NCBI GenBank assembly: GCA_023389035.1
Contig: JAEWFC010000015.1
Location: 62,001 to 126,000, forward strand
DNA length: 64,000 nucleotides
Origin: Acidobacteriota bacterium
Lineage (GTDB): Bacteria; Acidobacteriota; Blastocatellia; Pyrinomonadales; Pyrinomonadaceae
Direction of reading: 5' to 3'
How positions within the stretch are numbered: the first letter of the stretch is position 1; the number at the start of each line of letters is the position of its first letter. Under the pieces are notes generated by a model. It made no database searches and was not told the DNA's origin. It saw nothing but the letters and a program-made list of their open reading frames with translations. Of the stretch, positions 52,227-61,998 are shown in pieces. Made by a program: the position numbers and the translations under genes.

Positions 52227-52799
52227 ATGGCCCACGACGTCTCTCGCTCGCGTGAAAATTTCGATACCTTACTGCGTTGGATCGCTGCCGACGACAAGGA
52301 AGGTGCGACCGCACGTTTCTTACAGATCCGTAAGGCACTGGTAAAAATGTTTGAGTGTCGTTCGTGTGTTGACGCAGAAGACCTTGCAGATGAGACAGTT
52401 GATCGGGTCCTGAAAAAGCTCCACGACATCACACCCACCTACAGCGGCGACCCTGCCCTTTATTTCTACGGAGTCGCCAAGAACGTTTTTCTGGAATACA
52501 CGCGGAAGCCGCGAACTGCCGAACTGCATGACGGAATTCCTGTACCGGACGCGAAGGACGACGCTTATGAGGCAGATCACCAGTGCCTCGACAAATGTCT
52601 TGGCAAGCTGGATGCACGTGAACGCAGTCTAATTATCAGGTATTATAGTTATGCCAACCCCAGCGTTAAGTCGTTTGAACGCAAGAAACTGGCGGACGAA
52701 CACGGATATTCCATAACAAATCTACGCATTCGAGCCTTCAGGATACGGGTAAAGCTTCAGAATTGTCTTGAAGAATGCCTCGGCGGGCGTGAATTGTAA
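52227..52799 (+). CDS. ECF-type sigma factor
   Basis: A 190-residue sigma-70-family protein with region 2 (about 50-95: DAEDLADETVDRVLKKL, with GVAKNVFLEYTRK) and region 4 (about 125-175: LDKCLGKLDARERSLIIRYYSY and a helix-turn-helix SITNLRIRAFRIRVKL). Region 3 is absent, as in ECF factors. It is the first gene of a unit with the TPR-CHAT protein, 38 bases downstream, whose N-terminus looks like an anti-sigma region. No ribosome site is seen before the ATG. Confidence 0.9.
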   Translation: MAHDVSRSRENFDTLLRWIAADDKEGATARFLQIRKALVKMFECRSCVDAEDLADETVDRVLKKLHDITPTYSGDPALYFYGVAKNVFLEYTRKPRTAELHDGIPVPDAKDDAYEADHQCLDKCLGKLDARERSLIIRYYSYANPSVKSFERKKLADEHGYSITNLRIRAFRIRVKLQNCLEECLGGREL

Positions 52800-52837
52800 T
52801 AGATCCCGCGTCGAATCATATATAAACGGTAAGAGCG

Positions 52838-55800
52838 ATGCCCGATACGGTCTATGACGAACGAATACTGCGTGAATACCTACTGGGTATTCTCGACGAC
52901 GAGAGCGTTCGCGACGAGATCGAGCAGCGGCTCTTTACCGATCCCGAGTTTCTCGAGGCGGTTTTGGCGGAAGAGGAAGAGCTGATCAGCGACCACAGCG
53001 AAGGGGTTTTAACCGACGCTGAGAGATCTGCGTACGAGCGAAACTTTGTTAGAACACCCGAGCGTCTGCGGTCTGAAAGGTTAACGGGGTCCTTGCGTAG
53101 CCGTGCGAATTCGGTGAGCGAAAAGTCTGAGAGCGCGCGATCGATCTTCGATATCTTCGGAAGTTTTCAGTTTCAGCTTGCCGCCGGAGCAGCGGTCGTG
53201 CTGATCTGCGTGGGCCTGGTCTGGTTCTTTACGCTGCGAAACGGCGGCGAGAACGCGGCGATGGCGTCGCTGAATAAGGCTTTCGAGAACGAACGGCCGC
53301 ACGTAACGAGAATCGCCGGATTCGACTATGCCCCTGCAATAGAGCGTCGAAGCGGTTCAACCCGGACTGTAAATGACGTCGAGCTTCGAAGAGCGGAACT
53401 GTTGATCCTGGACGCGGTCAGCGGTGGCGAGAATGCTGAGACATTGGCCGCACTTGGCCGGCTACAACTCGCCAAGGGCGAATACGACAAAGCGGTCGCA
53501 ACGTTTTCCAAATTAAAGGATACTGGTGCCGCAGACGCGCAAGCACTGAGCGATCTCGGTGCGGCGTACATTGGCCTCGCCGATCACGCTGCGGATGATG
53601 GAAGCCGTCTTAAGTTGAACGCCCAGGCCGTCGAAGCTCTTGACGCGGCGATCGCTGCAGACCCGAAACTTCCCGAGCCCAGGTTTAACCGAGCAATAGC
53701 CCTTGGCCGCTTGGGCCTCCGCGATCAGCAGATCGCTGCGTGGAGAGACTACCTTGAGATCGATGGCGATTCACAGTGGGCGAATGAAGCGAGATCGCGT
53801 CTGGCAGCACTCGAAGCGGAACCACCGCGTGAACATTCGGGAACGCAGCTGCTGGAAGACTTTTGGGCAGCGTATCGCGTACGAGATAAAGTGCGGGCCT
53901 TTGAGGCGGTAAGCCGCGATCGGGAAATGATAACGGGCAAGCTGGTCTTTCAACAGCTTGCTTTTTTATTTGCCGATGAGCCGTCGTCGGGCGAGCGTTC
54001 GGTAGAGATCGCCGATGCGATGAGCTTCATCGGCGAGATCGAGCACGAGAGGTCGGGTGACGGTTTCTGGCGGGATCTTGCCCGTTATTACAAAAGTGTC
54101 GACGATGTCGATCGTAAGGAATTGAAAAACGCACAAGATGCGGTGCGCGACGGATATCGGCTGACACTCGACGGCGAGTATACGGAAGCAGCGGAAAGAT
54201 TTCGTAAGGCGAGGAGCTCGTTTGCCGCGGCGCGAAATCCATATGAAGCCGCCATCGCCGACTATTGGCTCGCGTATTCCCTGCAGCAGCTGAGGGTTCG
54301 TAAGGAACCGCTCGCGATCTTTTCTAAACAGGCTGCCGCGGCAAAAAGCAAAGGCTACTTGTGGCTCGAATCGCAGATGGAAACCTGGCTTGGCCAGATC
54401 GCGTTTTTCGACGATGACCTGTCCGGCCGATTGCGCCACAACGCACGCGCTTTGGAACTCGCGGAAAAGGCCATCGACCCGTTTCAGGTGACGCGGATCA
54501 ACCAGTTTCAGGCGACGACCTATGTTGCCGTTGGTTCGACCGCCGACGCCGTGCGATATATGGCTGCGAGTTTGGCGGCAGGGACAAACATAAGCATGCG
54601 GCAGCGCTACCGCACGCTAAATTCGACGACCCAGCTGCTTGGCCTGCTGGGCCTGTATAGCTCCGCGTTCGCTTTCGAAAGTGAGGCGTACGCCCTGAAC
54701 CGCGAGGTCGTGAAGGAGCATTCGTACGAATATTTTTCGCTACTGACGTTGGGACAGATCGAAGCAAAACGCGGACGGCTGGACAGCGCTCTGGAGTATT
54801 TTCGGCAAAGCCGTGAATCGGCCGCGGGATTTGATGAAAGGTCGCGGCCGAGCCATCTTGGTTATGTGGACGTTTCCGAGGGAAACGCACTTCGCAGCTC
54901 CGGCAGGTGCGACGAAGCGATCGAGCGTTATGACCGCACGGTCGCCGGTGTTGCATCGAGCGAATTTCAAATGGACCGCTACGACGCACATCGCGGCCTG
55001 CTGATGTGCTATATCGCGACGCGTCAAGACGAGCGAGTGTCGGAGCAAACGGATCTGGTGCTCGGGCTGCTTGACCAATACCGCGAAAAGATCCGCGAGG
55101 AATCTACCCGCAACAGTTTTTTCAGCGGCGAACAGGAAGTTTTCGATGCTCTGATCGCCCATCAGATGGATCTGGGACAGCCGGAAAAAGCGTTTGAATT
55201 CGCTGAACTTTCCCGCTCTCGATCGCTGCTGGATATGATGCACGCACCGACCGCAGTTCTCGATGGGCGTGACGGGCCGGCGATCGCTCTTCCCACGGAA
55301 TTCACGAAACCGTTAGAGCTCGGAGCGATCCGGAAAGAACTGCCGGCCGACGTTCAGCTGCTGCAGTACGCTGTGCTAACTGACAGGATCGCTGTCTGGT
55401 CGGTGACTGCAGACGGCTTTGCGGCCGCACAGCACAAGCTCGAAACGGCGACGCTTGAGACGGCTGCCGCTGCGTTCATCAGATCGCTCTCGGCGCCGGC
55501 AACAAACGGTGTCGATGATCGCCTTCAACTCGGCGAAGCGGTCGCATCGGCGATGATACGGCCATTCGTCGCTCTAATCGATCCGAAGCGGAAGGTCGTT
55601 GTTATCCCGGATAAGGTTTTGGCAAAAGTTCCTTTCGGCGCACTGCCAGGGCTTAACGACAACGATTTCCTGATCCGCGATTTTGAGCTGCATTACGCAC
55701 CGAGTTCGTCAGTTTACGTCATCGCCGCGAGAAATGCGGAGCAGCATACGGACGAACGAATTCTTGCAGTTGGCGATCCGGCATTCGACCGAGAACGCTT

Positions 55801-56365
55801 CGCGGGCCTGCCGCAACTTTCCGGTGCCGCACGGGAGGCCGCGGCGATACGTAGTAATTATTCGAACACGACGATGCTGTCAGGCCGTGAAGCGACGCCG
55901 AATGCGATCGTCGATGCGATGGATAGAGCGAACGTTTTTCACTTCGCGGGGCATTACATTTACGATCCGGCTTCGCCGCTGCGATCGGGACTGCTGGCGG
56001 CGGGCCGAGGCGATGATTCCCTGCTGCCGAATGAGGTCATCGCCGGAAAACGATTTTCGCGGCTGCAGCTAGTTGTCTTATCAGGCTGCCGCACCGGATC
56101 AGAACAGGTGCTTGATGGCGAGGGCATTCTAGGTGCGGCCCGCATATTTCTCGCAAGCGGCATCCCGCAGGTCGTAGCCAGCCACTGGGACGTCGACAGC
56201 GAAAGCACGGCCGACCTGATGATCGATTTTCACAAAATTCGAAGGTCGAACGGATCTTCGACAACCCGCGCGTTGCGCCAAGCTCAGCTGTCAATGCTCG
56301 ACAGCCCCGACACGCGCGAACGCGACCCCTACTACTGGGCTCCGTTCTTTTCATTCGGAGCTTAA
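52838..56365 (+). CDS. Membrane-anchored anti-sigma-like/TPR/CHAT protease protein
   Basis: A 1175-residue protein with a clear modular plan. Residues 1-85 (YDERILREYLLGILDD, FTDPEFLEAVLAEEEELI) resemble the non-zinc anti-sigma region found beside ECF sigma genes in Acidobacteria. A single membrane helix lies at about 113-133. About 180-850 is TPR-rich (LQLAKGEYDKAVATF and later repeats). The C-terminal CHAT domain, a caspase-like peptidase, has its catalytic His1039 in HFAGHYIYD and Cys1084 in LSGCRTG. So a stress-sensing TPR array could control a protease and release the sigma factor. This mechanism is inference; the domain plan is seen in the sequence. Confidence 0.9.
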   Translation: MPDTVYDERILREYLLGILDDESVRDEIEQRLFTDPEFLEAVLAEEEELISDHSEGVLTDAERSAYERNFVRTPERLRSERLTGSLRSRANSVSEKSESARSIFDIFGSFQFQLAAGAAVVLICVGLVWFFTLRNGGENAAMASLNKAFENERPHVTRIAGFDYAPAIERRSGSTRTVNDVELRRAELLILDAVSGGENAETLAALGRLQLAKGEYDKAVATFSKLKDTGAADAQALSDLGAAYIGLADHAADDGSRLKLNAQAVEALDAAIAADPKLPEPRFNRAIALGRLGLRDQQIAAWRDYLEIDGDSQWANEARSRLAALEAEPPREHSGTQLLEDFWAAYRVRDKVRAFEAVSRDREMITGKLVFQQLAFLFADEPSSGERSVEIADAMSFIGEIEHERSGDGFWRDLARYYKSVDDVDRKELKNAQDAVRDGYRLTLDGEYTEAAERFRKARSSFAAARNPYEAAIADYWLAYSLQQLRVRKEPLAIFSKQAAAAKSKGYLWLESQMETWLGQIAFFDDDLSGRLRHNARALELAEKAIDPFQVTRINQFQATTYVAVGSTADAVRYMAASLAAGTNISMRQRYRTLNSTTQLLGLLGLYSSAFAFESEAYALNREVVKEHSYEYFSLLTLGQIEAKRGRLDSALEYFRQSRESAAGFDERSRPSHLGYVDVSEGNALRSSGRCDEAIERYDRTVAGVASSEFQMDRYDAHRGLLMCYIATRQDERVSEQTDLVLGLLDQYREKIREESTRNSFFSGEQEVFDALIAHQMDLGQPEKAFEFAELSRSRSLLDMMHAPTAVLDGRDGPAIALPTEFTKPLELGAIRKELPADVQLLQYAVLTDRIAVWSVTADGFAAAQHKLETATLETAAAAFIRSLSAPATNGVDDRLQLGEAVASAMIRPFVALIDPKRKVVVIPDKVLAKVPFGALPGLNDNDFLIRDFELHYAPSSSVYVIAARNAEQHTDERILAVGDPAFDRERFAGLPQLSGAAREAAAIRSNYSNTTMLSGREATPNAIVDAMDRANVFHFAGHYIYDPASPLRSGLLAAGRGDDSLLPNEVIAGKRFSRLQLVVLSGCRTGSEQVLDGEGILGAARIFLASGIPQVVASHWDVDSESTADLMIDFHKIRRSNGSSTTRALRQAQLSMLDSPDTRERDPYYWAPFFSFGA

Positions 56366-56388
56366 AACCCACACTCGGAGGACAACGT

Positions 56389-57273
56389 ATGCTAAACGCA
56401 GATGATCTCAGCGAACTTAGTAAATCAGTCGAAGACGACCCGGTCTTGGCGGGGTCCAACCTAACAGTTCTTATGGGCGGCCTTGCGATAGGTCATCAGC
56501 GAAGGGATAGGTGGCAGTCGGTGTTTTTAACCGGAATACCTCAGCATGACCTTACTATGACTGTTTGGCGGATTCCTGCGACCGGACCAAGTCACACACC
56601 GTTAAATATCGATATTGCGAACAATCAGCCGATTACGATCGCACCCCAAGGTATACAATATTGGACATCGAGGGATCAAAACAGAGCCAGATGGGATCTA
56701 AGGAATTTAGCAAATTTTTCGGAGCTTCATCCGGAAGCTATCCAGTTTCGGCGGCCGAAGGGTTTGTCGTTAACGCGTATAGAAGTCTTAGGTGGTCACG
56801 GTTTCACTGCTCTCCGAGCAGCTAGCAGTACGGGAAGACCGAATTACTGGTTTAATCGGAGAGGGCAGCCACCTGAGAGCCCTCCGCGTAAGCGATTTCT
56901 TGGAACTTGGTTAGGGATCAACTTCAAGATAAAGCCCGGACAGAGCGTTGAGGTCCGTGGGCGTTCGGGGCGTCTTCATTCAACCTTACTTAACGAACAC
57001 TCAAGGGTATTTATCCAGATTACTAACAATTGCCGTCGATCGAGTGGATGCTCTGAGCAGCTGGATTTCCCATACTACTATTTCGACTCTGGTCGGAATG
57101 AGAAAGGAGTGATCGCAAACACCCCAGTCGATATGCATACCGACGAAGTCTATTCGAAATCCCCTGAAAAATTGTCTTCGATCGACGAGAAGGCCGGCGA
57201 CCGCATCGCATGTAATAAGATGATGATCTCAAGCCTCGGTGCAATCTCTAGTCTGTTCGACCTTGAGGGATAA
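56389..57273 (+). CDS. Uncharacterised 294-residue partner of the TPR-CHAT operon
   Basis: I do not recognise this family. A GGAGG ribosome site precedes the ATG by 7 bases, and the gene starts 23 bases after the CHAT gene stop, so it is the third cistron. The protein has no signal peptide or membrane helix, is rich in beta-strand-like stretches (LTVLMGGLAIG, SVEVRGRSGRLHSTLL) and has an Arg/Pro-rich linker (RRGQPPESPPRKR, about 160-172) that could be a protease-sensitive hinge. It may be a target or effector of the CHAT protease, as for operon-coded substrates of other CHAT proteases. That is inference from position only. Confidence 0.75.
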   Translation: MLNADDLSELSKSVEDDPVLAGSNLTVLMGGLAIGHQRRDRWQSVFLTGIPQHDLTMTVWRIPATGPSHTPLNIDIANNQPITIAPQGIQYWTSRDQNRARWDLRNLANFSELHPEAIQFRRPKGLSLTRIEVLGGHGFTALRAASSTGRPNYWFNRRGQPPESPPRKRFLGTWLGINFKIKPGQSVEVRGRSGRLHSTLLNEHSRVFIQITNNCRRSSGCSEQLDFPYYYFDSGRNEKGVIANTPVDMHTDEVYSKSPEKLSSIDEKAGDRIACNKMMISSLGAISSLFDLEG

Positions 57274-57296
57274 GCTCGTGCCATAGCATTTGCAAG

Positions 57297-57323
57297 CGGC
57301 GTACGGGAGTGCGTCGTTTTTTT
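57297..57323 (+). terminator. Rho-independent terminator of the sigma/CHAT operon
   Basis: An 8-bp stem (CGGCGTAC with GTGCGTCG, two G-U pairs) closes on a GGGA tetraloop and is followed by seven T residues. It lies 24 bases after the third gene and marks the end of the operon. Confidence 0.85.
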
Positions 57324-57504
57324 GTTTTACATGTAGCGAAAGGCCTGGGTGGGAAGATGTTTCTGTGTACATTCACGCTGTCCGCCCTTATCTCCGTCCA
57401 CGGATTAACGGTGGCATTCAAATTGCACTCCAGTGAACGAAAGGATAAAAAAGTATGAATTTCGGACAAGTCGGGTCTTGTTTGGGAGGCTTACGCTAAA
57501 TTTT

Positions 57505-58629
57505 ATGGATCTGCTCTGTTTTTCACATTTACGTTGGAATTTTGTTTTTCAGAGGCCGCAGCACCTTATGACGCGTGCTGCTGATAAAGGCCGAGTGTTT
57601 TTTATAGAGGAGCCCGTGGGGACCGACGGTGAGAATCGGATGGTTTCGACGGCTGACGGCGATGTACACGTAGTGGTACCGCACTTGAACGAGGAAGGCT
57701 TCGCTGATTCACGAAATATAGTTCGCGGCTTCGTTGAGCAGTTGCTTCATGATTTTGATATCCATGATTATGCGGCATGGTTTTACACGCCGATGATGCT
57801 TCCGTTGGCTGAGGCGCTGAAGCCGCGTGCTGTTATCTACGACTGCATGGACGAGTTGTCAGCGTTCAAGAATGCGCCGGCCGAACTAAAGCAGCTCGAG
57901 GCCGAACTCTTTTCACGGGCGGACATGGTCTTTACCGGCGGCCGCAGCCTTTATGAATCGAAGAAAGGTCAGCACGAGAGTGTTCACCTATTTCCGTCGA
58001 GCATCGACGTAAATCATTTCAAACAGGCATTAGACGTAGAGCCGGCCAAAGATATCGCGGCGTTACCAGCACCCAAGATCGGCTTTATCGGAGTGATCGA
58101 CGAACGTCTCGATATCGACCTGCTTGGGAAGGCAGCGGATCTTCGGCCCGAGGTGCAGTTTATAATGATCGGCCCGGTGGTCAAGATCGATGAAGCCGAC
58201 CTCCCGCGTCGCGAGAATATCCATTATCTGGGCGGGCGAGATTATAAGGAGCTTCCGTCGTATCTCGCAGGAATGCAGGCGGCGATGATGCCTTTTGCAT
58301 TAAATGAATCGACGAAGTTCATCAGCCCGACAAAGACGCCGGAATATCTTGCAGCCGGATTGCCGGTCGTTTCGACGCCGATCCGTGATGTGGTGACACC
58401 GTACGGCGACGAGGGCCTAGTTCATATCGCAAATACGCCGGAAGAGTTCGCGTCTGCGATCGACAGAGCGCTCGAGGCGGAACTGACCGAACATCGGCGT
58501 AGGGCGACAGAGTTTCTGTCGGGGAACTCATGGGATATGACGTTTGAAAAGATGTGGGAATTGATCAAGGCGGCGTCTGACACGTCGAATAACGAAATGG
58601 CGGCGGCCGCGGGGCTGGCTGCAGAATAA
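57505..58629 (+). CDS. Glycosyltransferase linked to UDP-galactopyranose mutase
   Basis: A 374-residue GT-B-type transferase from the ATG at 57505. An in-frame GTG at 57433 exists, but family members begin at this MDLLCFSHLRWNFVFQRPQH, and GGGAGG lies 15 bases before the ATG. C-terminal donor-binding motifs are LGGRDYKELPSYL and SPTKTPEYLAAGLPVVST. It precedes glf by 25 bases, so it probably uses or accompanies UDP-galactofuranose in cell-surface glycan assembly. Confidence 0.88.
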   Translation: MDLLCFSHLRWNFVFQRPQHLMTRAADKGRVFFIEEPVGTDGENRMVSTADGDVHVVVPHLNEEGFADSRNIVRGFVEQLLHDFDIHDYAAWFYTPMMLPLAEALKPRAVIYDCMDELSAFKNAPAELKQLEAELFSRADMVFTGGRSLYESKKGQHESVHLFPSSIDVNHFKQALDVEPAKDIAALPAPKIGFIGVIDERLDIDLLGKAADLRPEVQFIMIGPVVKIDEADLPRRENIHYLGGRDYKELPSYLAGMQAAMMPFALNESTKFISPTKTPEYLAAGLPVVSTPIRDVVTPYGDEGLVHIANTPEEFASAIDRALEAELTEHRRRATEFLSGNSWDMTFEKMWELIKAASDTSNNEMAAAAGLAAE

Positions 58630-58654
58630 AGTTTTAATAGGGGACAAGGGTAGT

Positions 58655-59836
58655 ATGTTTGATTATTTGATAGTTGGGGCCGGATTTGCCGGTGCGGTAT
58701 TGGCGGAGCGATTAGCAAACGGTTCGGGTAAAAAGGTATTGATCTGTGATAAGCGTCCGCACATCGCCGGCAACGCCTATGACCACTACAACGACGATGG
58801 AATCCTGGTTCACAAGTACGGGCCGCACATCTTTCACACGAACGCCGCGGACGTATTTGATTATCTCTCGCGGTTCACCGAATGGCGTGAATATCAGCAC
58901 CGGGTGTTGGCCTCAGTTGACGGAATGTTGGTGCCGATACCGATCAATATCGACACCATAAATAAACTGTTCGGACTGCAGCTGACGTCGTTGGACATTC
59001 AGGAGTTTTACGATGGCCTGCGCGAAGACCGTTCCGAGATCAAGACATCAGAAGACGTCGTGGTTAGTGCAGTCGGCCAGGACCTCTATGAAAAGTTCTT
59101 TAAGAACTACACCCGAAAGCAGTGGGGCATAGATCCATCGGAACTTGATGCGTCGGTTACCGCACGCGTTCCTACGCGTACGAATCGTGATGACCGGTAT
59201 TTTACGGACAAATTCCAGGCGATGCCGAAACACGGTTATACGCGGATGTTTGAGAACATGCTTGATCATCCGAATATCAAGATCGTCTTAAATTGCGATT
59301 ATCGTGAGATCGAGAGCGAGATCCCGTATCGAGAGATGATCTACACCGGGCCGGTCGACTCATATTTTGACTATGCGTATGGCGAATTACCGTATCGTTC
59401 GTTGGAGTTCAAGCACGAGACGCATGACACCGAGACTTTCCAGGAAGCTCCTGTGGTCAATTATCCAAACGAGCAGCCGTACACGCGTGTAACGGAATTC
59501 AAGTATCTGACGGGTCAGAAACATAATAAGACCAGCATCGTTTATGAATATCCGCAGGCCGAAGGTGATCCGTATTATCCGATCCCGAAGCCGGAAAATG
59601 CTGAGCTTTATGCGAAGTACAAAAAGCTGGCAGACGCCGAACCGGGAGTACATTTCGTGGGGCGGCTCGCGACCTATCGCTATTACAATATGGATCAGGT
59701 CGTCGCTCAGGCCTTGACGACATACGGCAAGATCATAGGGCAGAAACGAAAGGATGCCGCGAAAGTCGCTCCGGTTCAGGCCGTTCCGTCGTACACCAAC
59801 GGGCATGGAATACAGAAGCTGTCGAAGGTCGCTTAG
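58655..59836 (+). CDS. glf: UDP-galactopyranose mutase
   Basis: A 393-residue flavoenzyme that interconverts UDP-galactopyranose and UDP-galactofuranose. The FAD-binding motif GAGFAGAVLAERLA is at the N-terminus, HKYGPHIFHTN is the family's active-site loop, and KQWGIDPSELDASV and YTGPVDSYFDY follow. It comes directly after the glycosyltransferase gene. With galE upstream-coded UDP-galactose supply, it would provide galactofuranose for surface polysaccharide. Stops of this gene and the convergent glycosidase overlap by four bases. Confidence 0.96.
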   Translation: MFDYLIVGAGFAGAVLAERLANGSGKKVLICDKRPHIAGNAYDHYNDDGILVHKYGPHIFHTNAADVFDYLSRFTEWREYQHRVLASVDGMLVPIPINIDTINKLFGLQLTSLDIQEFYDGLREDRSEIKTSEDVVVSAVGQDLYEKFFKNYTRKQWGIDPSELDASVTARVPTRTNRDDRYFTDKFQAMPKHGYTRMFENMLDHPNIKIVLNCDYREIESEIPYREMIYTGPVDSYFDYAYGELPYRSLEFKHETHDTETFQEAPVVNYPNEQPYTRVTEFKYLTGQKHNKTSIVYEYPQAEGDPYYPIPKPENAELYAKYKKLADAEPGVHFVGRLATYRYYNMDQVVAQALTTYGKIIGQKRKDAAKVAPVQAVPSYTNGHGIQKLSKVA

Positions 59837-60951
59837 AGCGGCACTTGATCTTTGAAAGTCGCAGAAAAACGAGCCGTTTGCCGGCGTATCTCTTCGGCAA
59901 GCGGCTCGTGTACATCACGATTGCCGCTGTCGTCCGGGTAATCCCATAGTCCGTTGTGGCAATGCCGGTTATCAGCCCAGCCCGGATGATTGCAGATCGG
60001 GTAGAGACAAATGCCGAGGACCGGTATCCCGCTTTCGATCGCAGCATATACCTCGTCACAGACGTATCGGAACCAGTCGGCACGTTCGTCGTCCTCGATA
60101 CCGGTTTCAGCGATGAATAACGGTTTGTTGTAGCGTGCATGAAATTCGGCGAGGATCTCGCGGAGCGGGCGATACTGCTTATGGCCTCGCGGTATCTTGC
60201 GACGACTCGGGTGACGCCACTGATTGTGGAAGTAGTAATTTAGGCCGATGATATCCATATCGCCTGCCCGATCCGATAACATATCGAGGGCATGAAACTG
60301 AGCTCTCCGGTAGGTTTCCGCATCACGCTTTGCACCGGGAGTTTCGTCGCGTGGGACGACGTGGATTGCGGGTTCGGTAAACGTAATGATCGAGTCGGGC
60401 GACACTGATCGAATGCTGTCCACTGACGCGTGCGCGGCGTTTACCAGTTTCCGTTTTAGCTCGTCGCCGCTCTTTTTTGCGTGAGGATAAAAGAGGCCTT
60501 TATCGCCGGCGATCCATGAGAAGAAGGAGATCTCGTTGATAGGGCATACCAACAGTTTGCCGCTAAGTTCCGACTGCAAATACTCGGTAACGGCAGAGGA
60601 AAATGCGGCAAAGCGTTCAATGAATTCGGTCGAAAATATGTCGAGGTCATCCGGGTAACCGTAATGAAAATAGTCCCAGATCACCTCGATCCCGGTCTTT
60701 TTTGCAGCGGCGACCTGTTTTTCAAGGCTAGCGAAATCGTACTTGAGTGGCTCTTGTTCGATCAGGTGCCAGCGGATGCCGTCTCGTGCGGTCTGCATGC
60801 CGAGCTCGAGCATTCGAGTATAATCCGCCTCGGCGAATTGGTCGTGACAAGTTGATTCGATAAGGTCGAGCCGTCGATCAGAGCGGTCCCGGTGGGTTGA
60901 GCATTCAAAGCCGCCCATGAAGAAACCCTTGAATGGTGAGCTATGTGCCAT
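59833..60951 (-). CDS. Clan GH-A glycosidase-like protein (GH1-like)
   Basis: A 372-residue TIM-barrel protein without a signal peptide. The acid/base Glu lies in PINEISFFSW and the nucleophile Glu in FIAETGIED, at the strand-4 and strand-7 positions of clan GH-A. The N-terminal FMGGFECSTHRD and GIRWHLIEQEPLKYDF resemble GH1 beta-glycosidases, but the protein is shorter than GH1 (about 450 residues). Its substrate is unknown; location between glf and galE suggests a galactose-containing glycan. It is divergent from galE. Confidence 0.82.
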   Translation of the reverse strand: MAHSSPFKGFFMGGFECSTHRDRSDRRLDLIESTCHDQFAEADYTRMLELGMQTARDGIRWHLIEQEPLKYDFASLEKQVAAAKKTGIEVIWDYFHYGYPDDLDIFSTEFIERFAAFSSAVTEYLQSELSGKLLVCPINEISFFSWIAGDKGLFYPHAKKSGDELKRKLVNAAHASVDSIRSVSPDSIITFTEPAIHVVPRDETPGAKRDAETYRRAQFHALDMLSDRAGDMDIIGLNYYFHNQWRHPSRRKIPRGHKQYRPLREILAEFHARYNKPLFIAETGIEDDERADWFRYVCDEVYAAIESGIPVLGICLYPICNHPGWADNRHCHNGLWDYPDDSGNRDVHEPLAEEIRRQTARFSATFKDQVPL

Positions 60952-61002
60952 AAGGTATTAATTTAACGACCGATCGGCGAAATGAAAAGTTAAGTGAAAC
61001 TT

Positions 61003-61998
61003 ATGAATGTTTTAGTGACCGGCGGTGCCGGGTACATTGGAAGCGTCGTAGTTGAGGAATGCATAGCGAGCGGGCATGCGGCGGTTGTGGTCGACAACCT
61101 CGAAAAGGGGCACCGCGAATCTGTCCATCCCGAGGCTAAATTTATTTCGGGCGACATCGCCGATCAGGAATTATTGCGAGCCGCTTTTCGCGACCATTCC
61201 ATCGAAGCGGTGATACACATGGCCGCATACTCGCTCGTCGGTGAATCGGTCGATCAGCCGGCGAAATACTATCAAAATAACGTTGTTAAGAGCCTCGCGA
61301 TGCTCGATGCGATGGTCGCGAGCGGCGTTAAGAACATCGTTTTCTCTTCCACAGCAGCCGTCTATGGCGAGCCCGAGAAACAGCCGATCGAAGAAAGCGA
61401 CCGTCTGCAGCCGACGAATCCCTACGGTCAGACCAAGTTAGCATTTGAGGAAGCGTTGAAGTGGTACGAGAAGGCGTATGGAATGCGTTATGTGTCGCTG
61501 CGTTATTTCAATGCAGCCGGTGCGACCGAAAGATGCGGCGAGCTTCACGAGCCGGAGACGCACTTGATACCGATAATTCTTCAGGTCGCGAGCGGCAAGC
61601 GTGAATCGGTGGCGATCTATGGCGATGATTACCAAACCCGCGACGGGACTTGCGTCCGCGATTATATTCACGTTCGTGATCTTGCGGCCGCTCACGTTTT
61701 GGCCCTCAGCGTTGACGCGAGCAAAAGCTCAATATATAACCTCGGGTGCGGCGGATCGGGCTACACGGTCCGCGAGGTCGTGGACGTCGCCAGGAAGATC
61801 ACCGGGCACCCGATACCTGTGACCATTGGGGCTCGACGGCCCGGAGACCCTGCTGTACTGATCGCAGGCTCGGATCGGATCAAGGCTGAGCTCGGCTGGA
61901 AGCCGGAATACCAGGAACTTGAGTTGATCGTGGGATCCGCGTGGAAATGGCTGCAGGATCAGGCAAGGGATTCTGCGAGCATTGCCGGAAATCAATGA
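61003..61998 (+). CDS. galE: UDP-glucose 4-epimerase
   Basis: A 331-residue extended SDR from the ATG at 61003 (a GTG nine bases earlier is possible). VTGGAGYIGS binds NAD, STAAVYG carries the catalytic Ser, YGQTK is the YxxxK pair, and YFNAAGA is the substrate motif. It interconverts UDP-glucose and UDP-galactose. It is first in the galE/small gene/galT/galK operon; each junction overlaps, so translation is coupled. Confidence 0.96.
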   Translation: MNVLVTGGAGYIGSVVVEECIASGHAAVVVDNLEKGHRESVHPEAKFISGDIADQELLRAAFRDHSIEAVIHMAAYSLVGESVDQPAKYYQNNVVKSLAMLDAMVASGVKNIVFSSTAAVYGEPEKQPIEESDRLQPTNPYGQTKLAFEEALKWYEKAYGMRYVSLRYFNAAGATERCGELHEPETHLIPIILQVASGKRESVAIYGDDYQTRDGTCVRDYIHVRDLAAAHVLALSVDASKSSIYNLGCGGSGYTVREVVDVARKITGHPIPVTIGARRPGDPAVLIAGSDRIKAELGWKPEYQELELIVGSAWKWLQDQARDSASIAGNQ

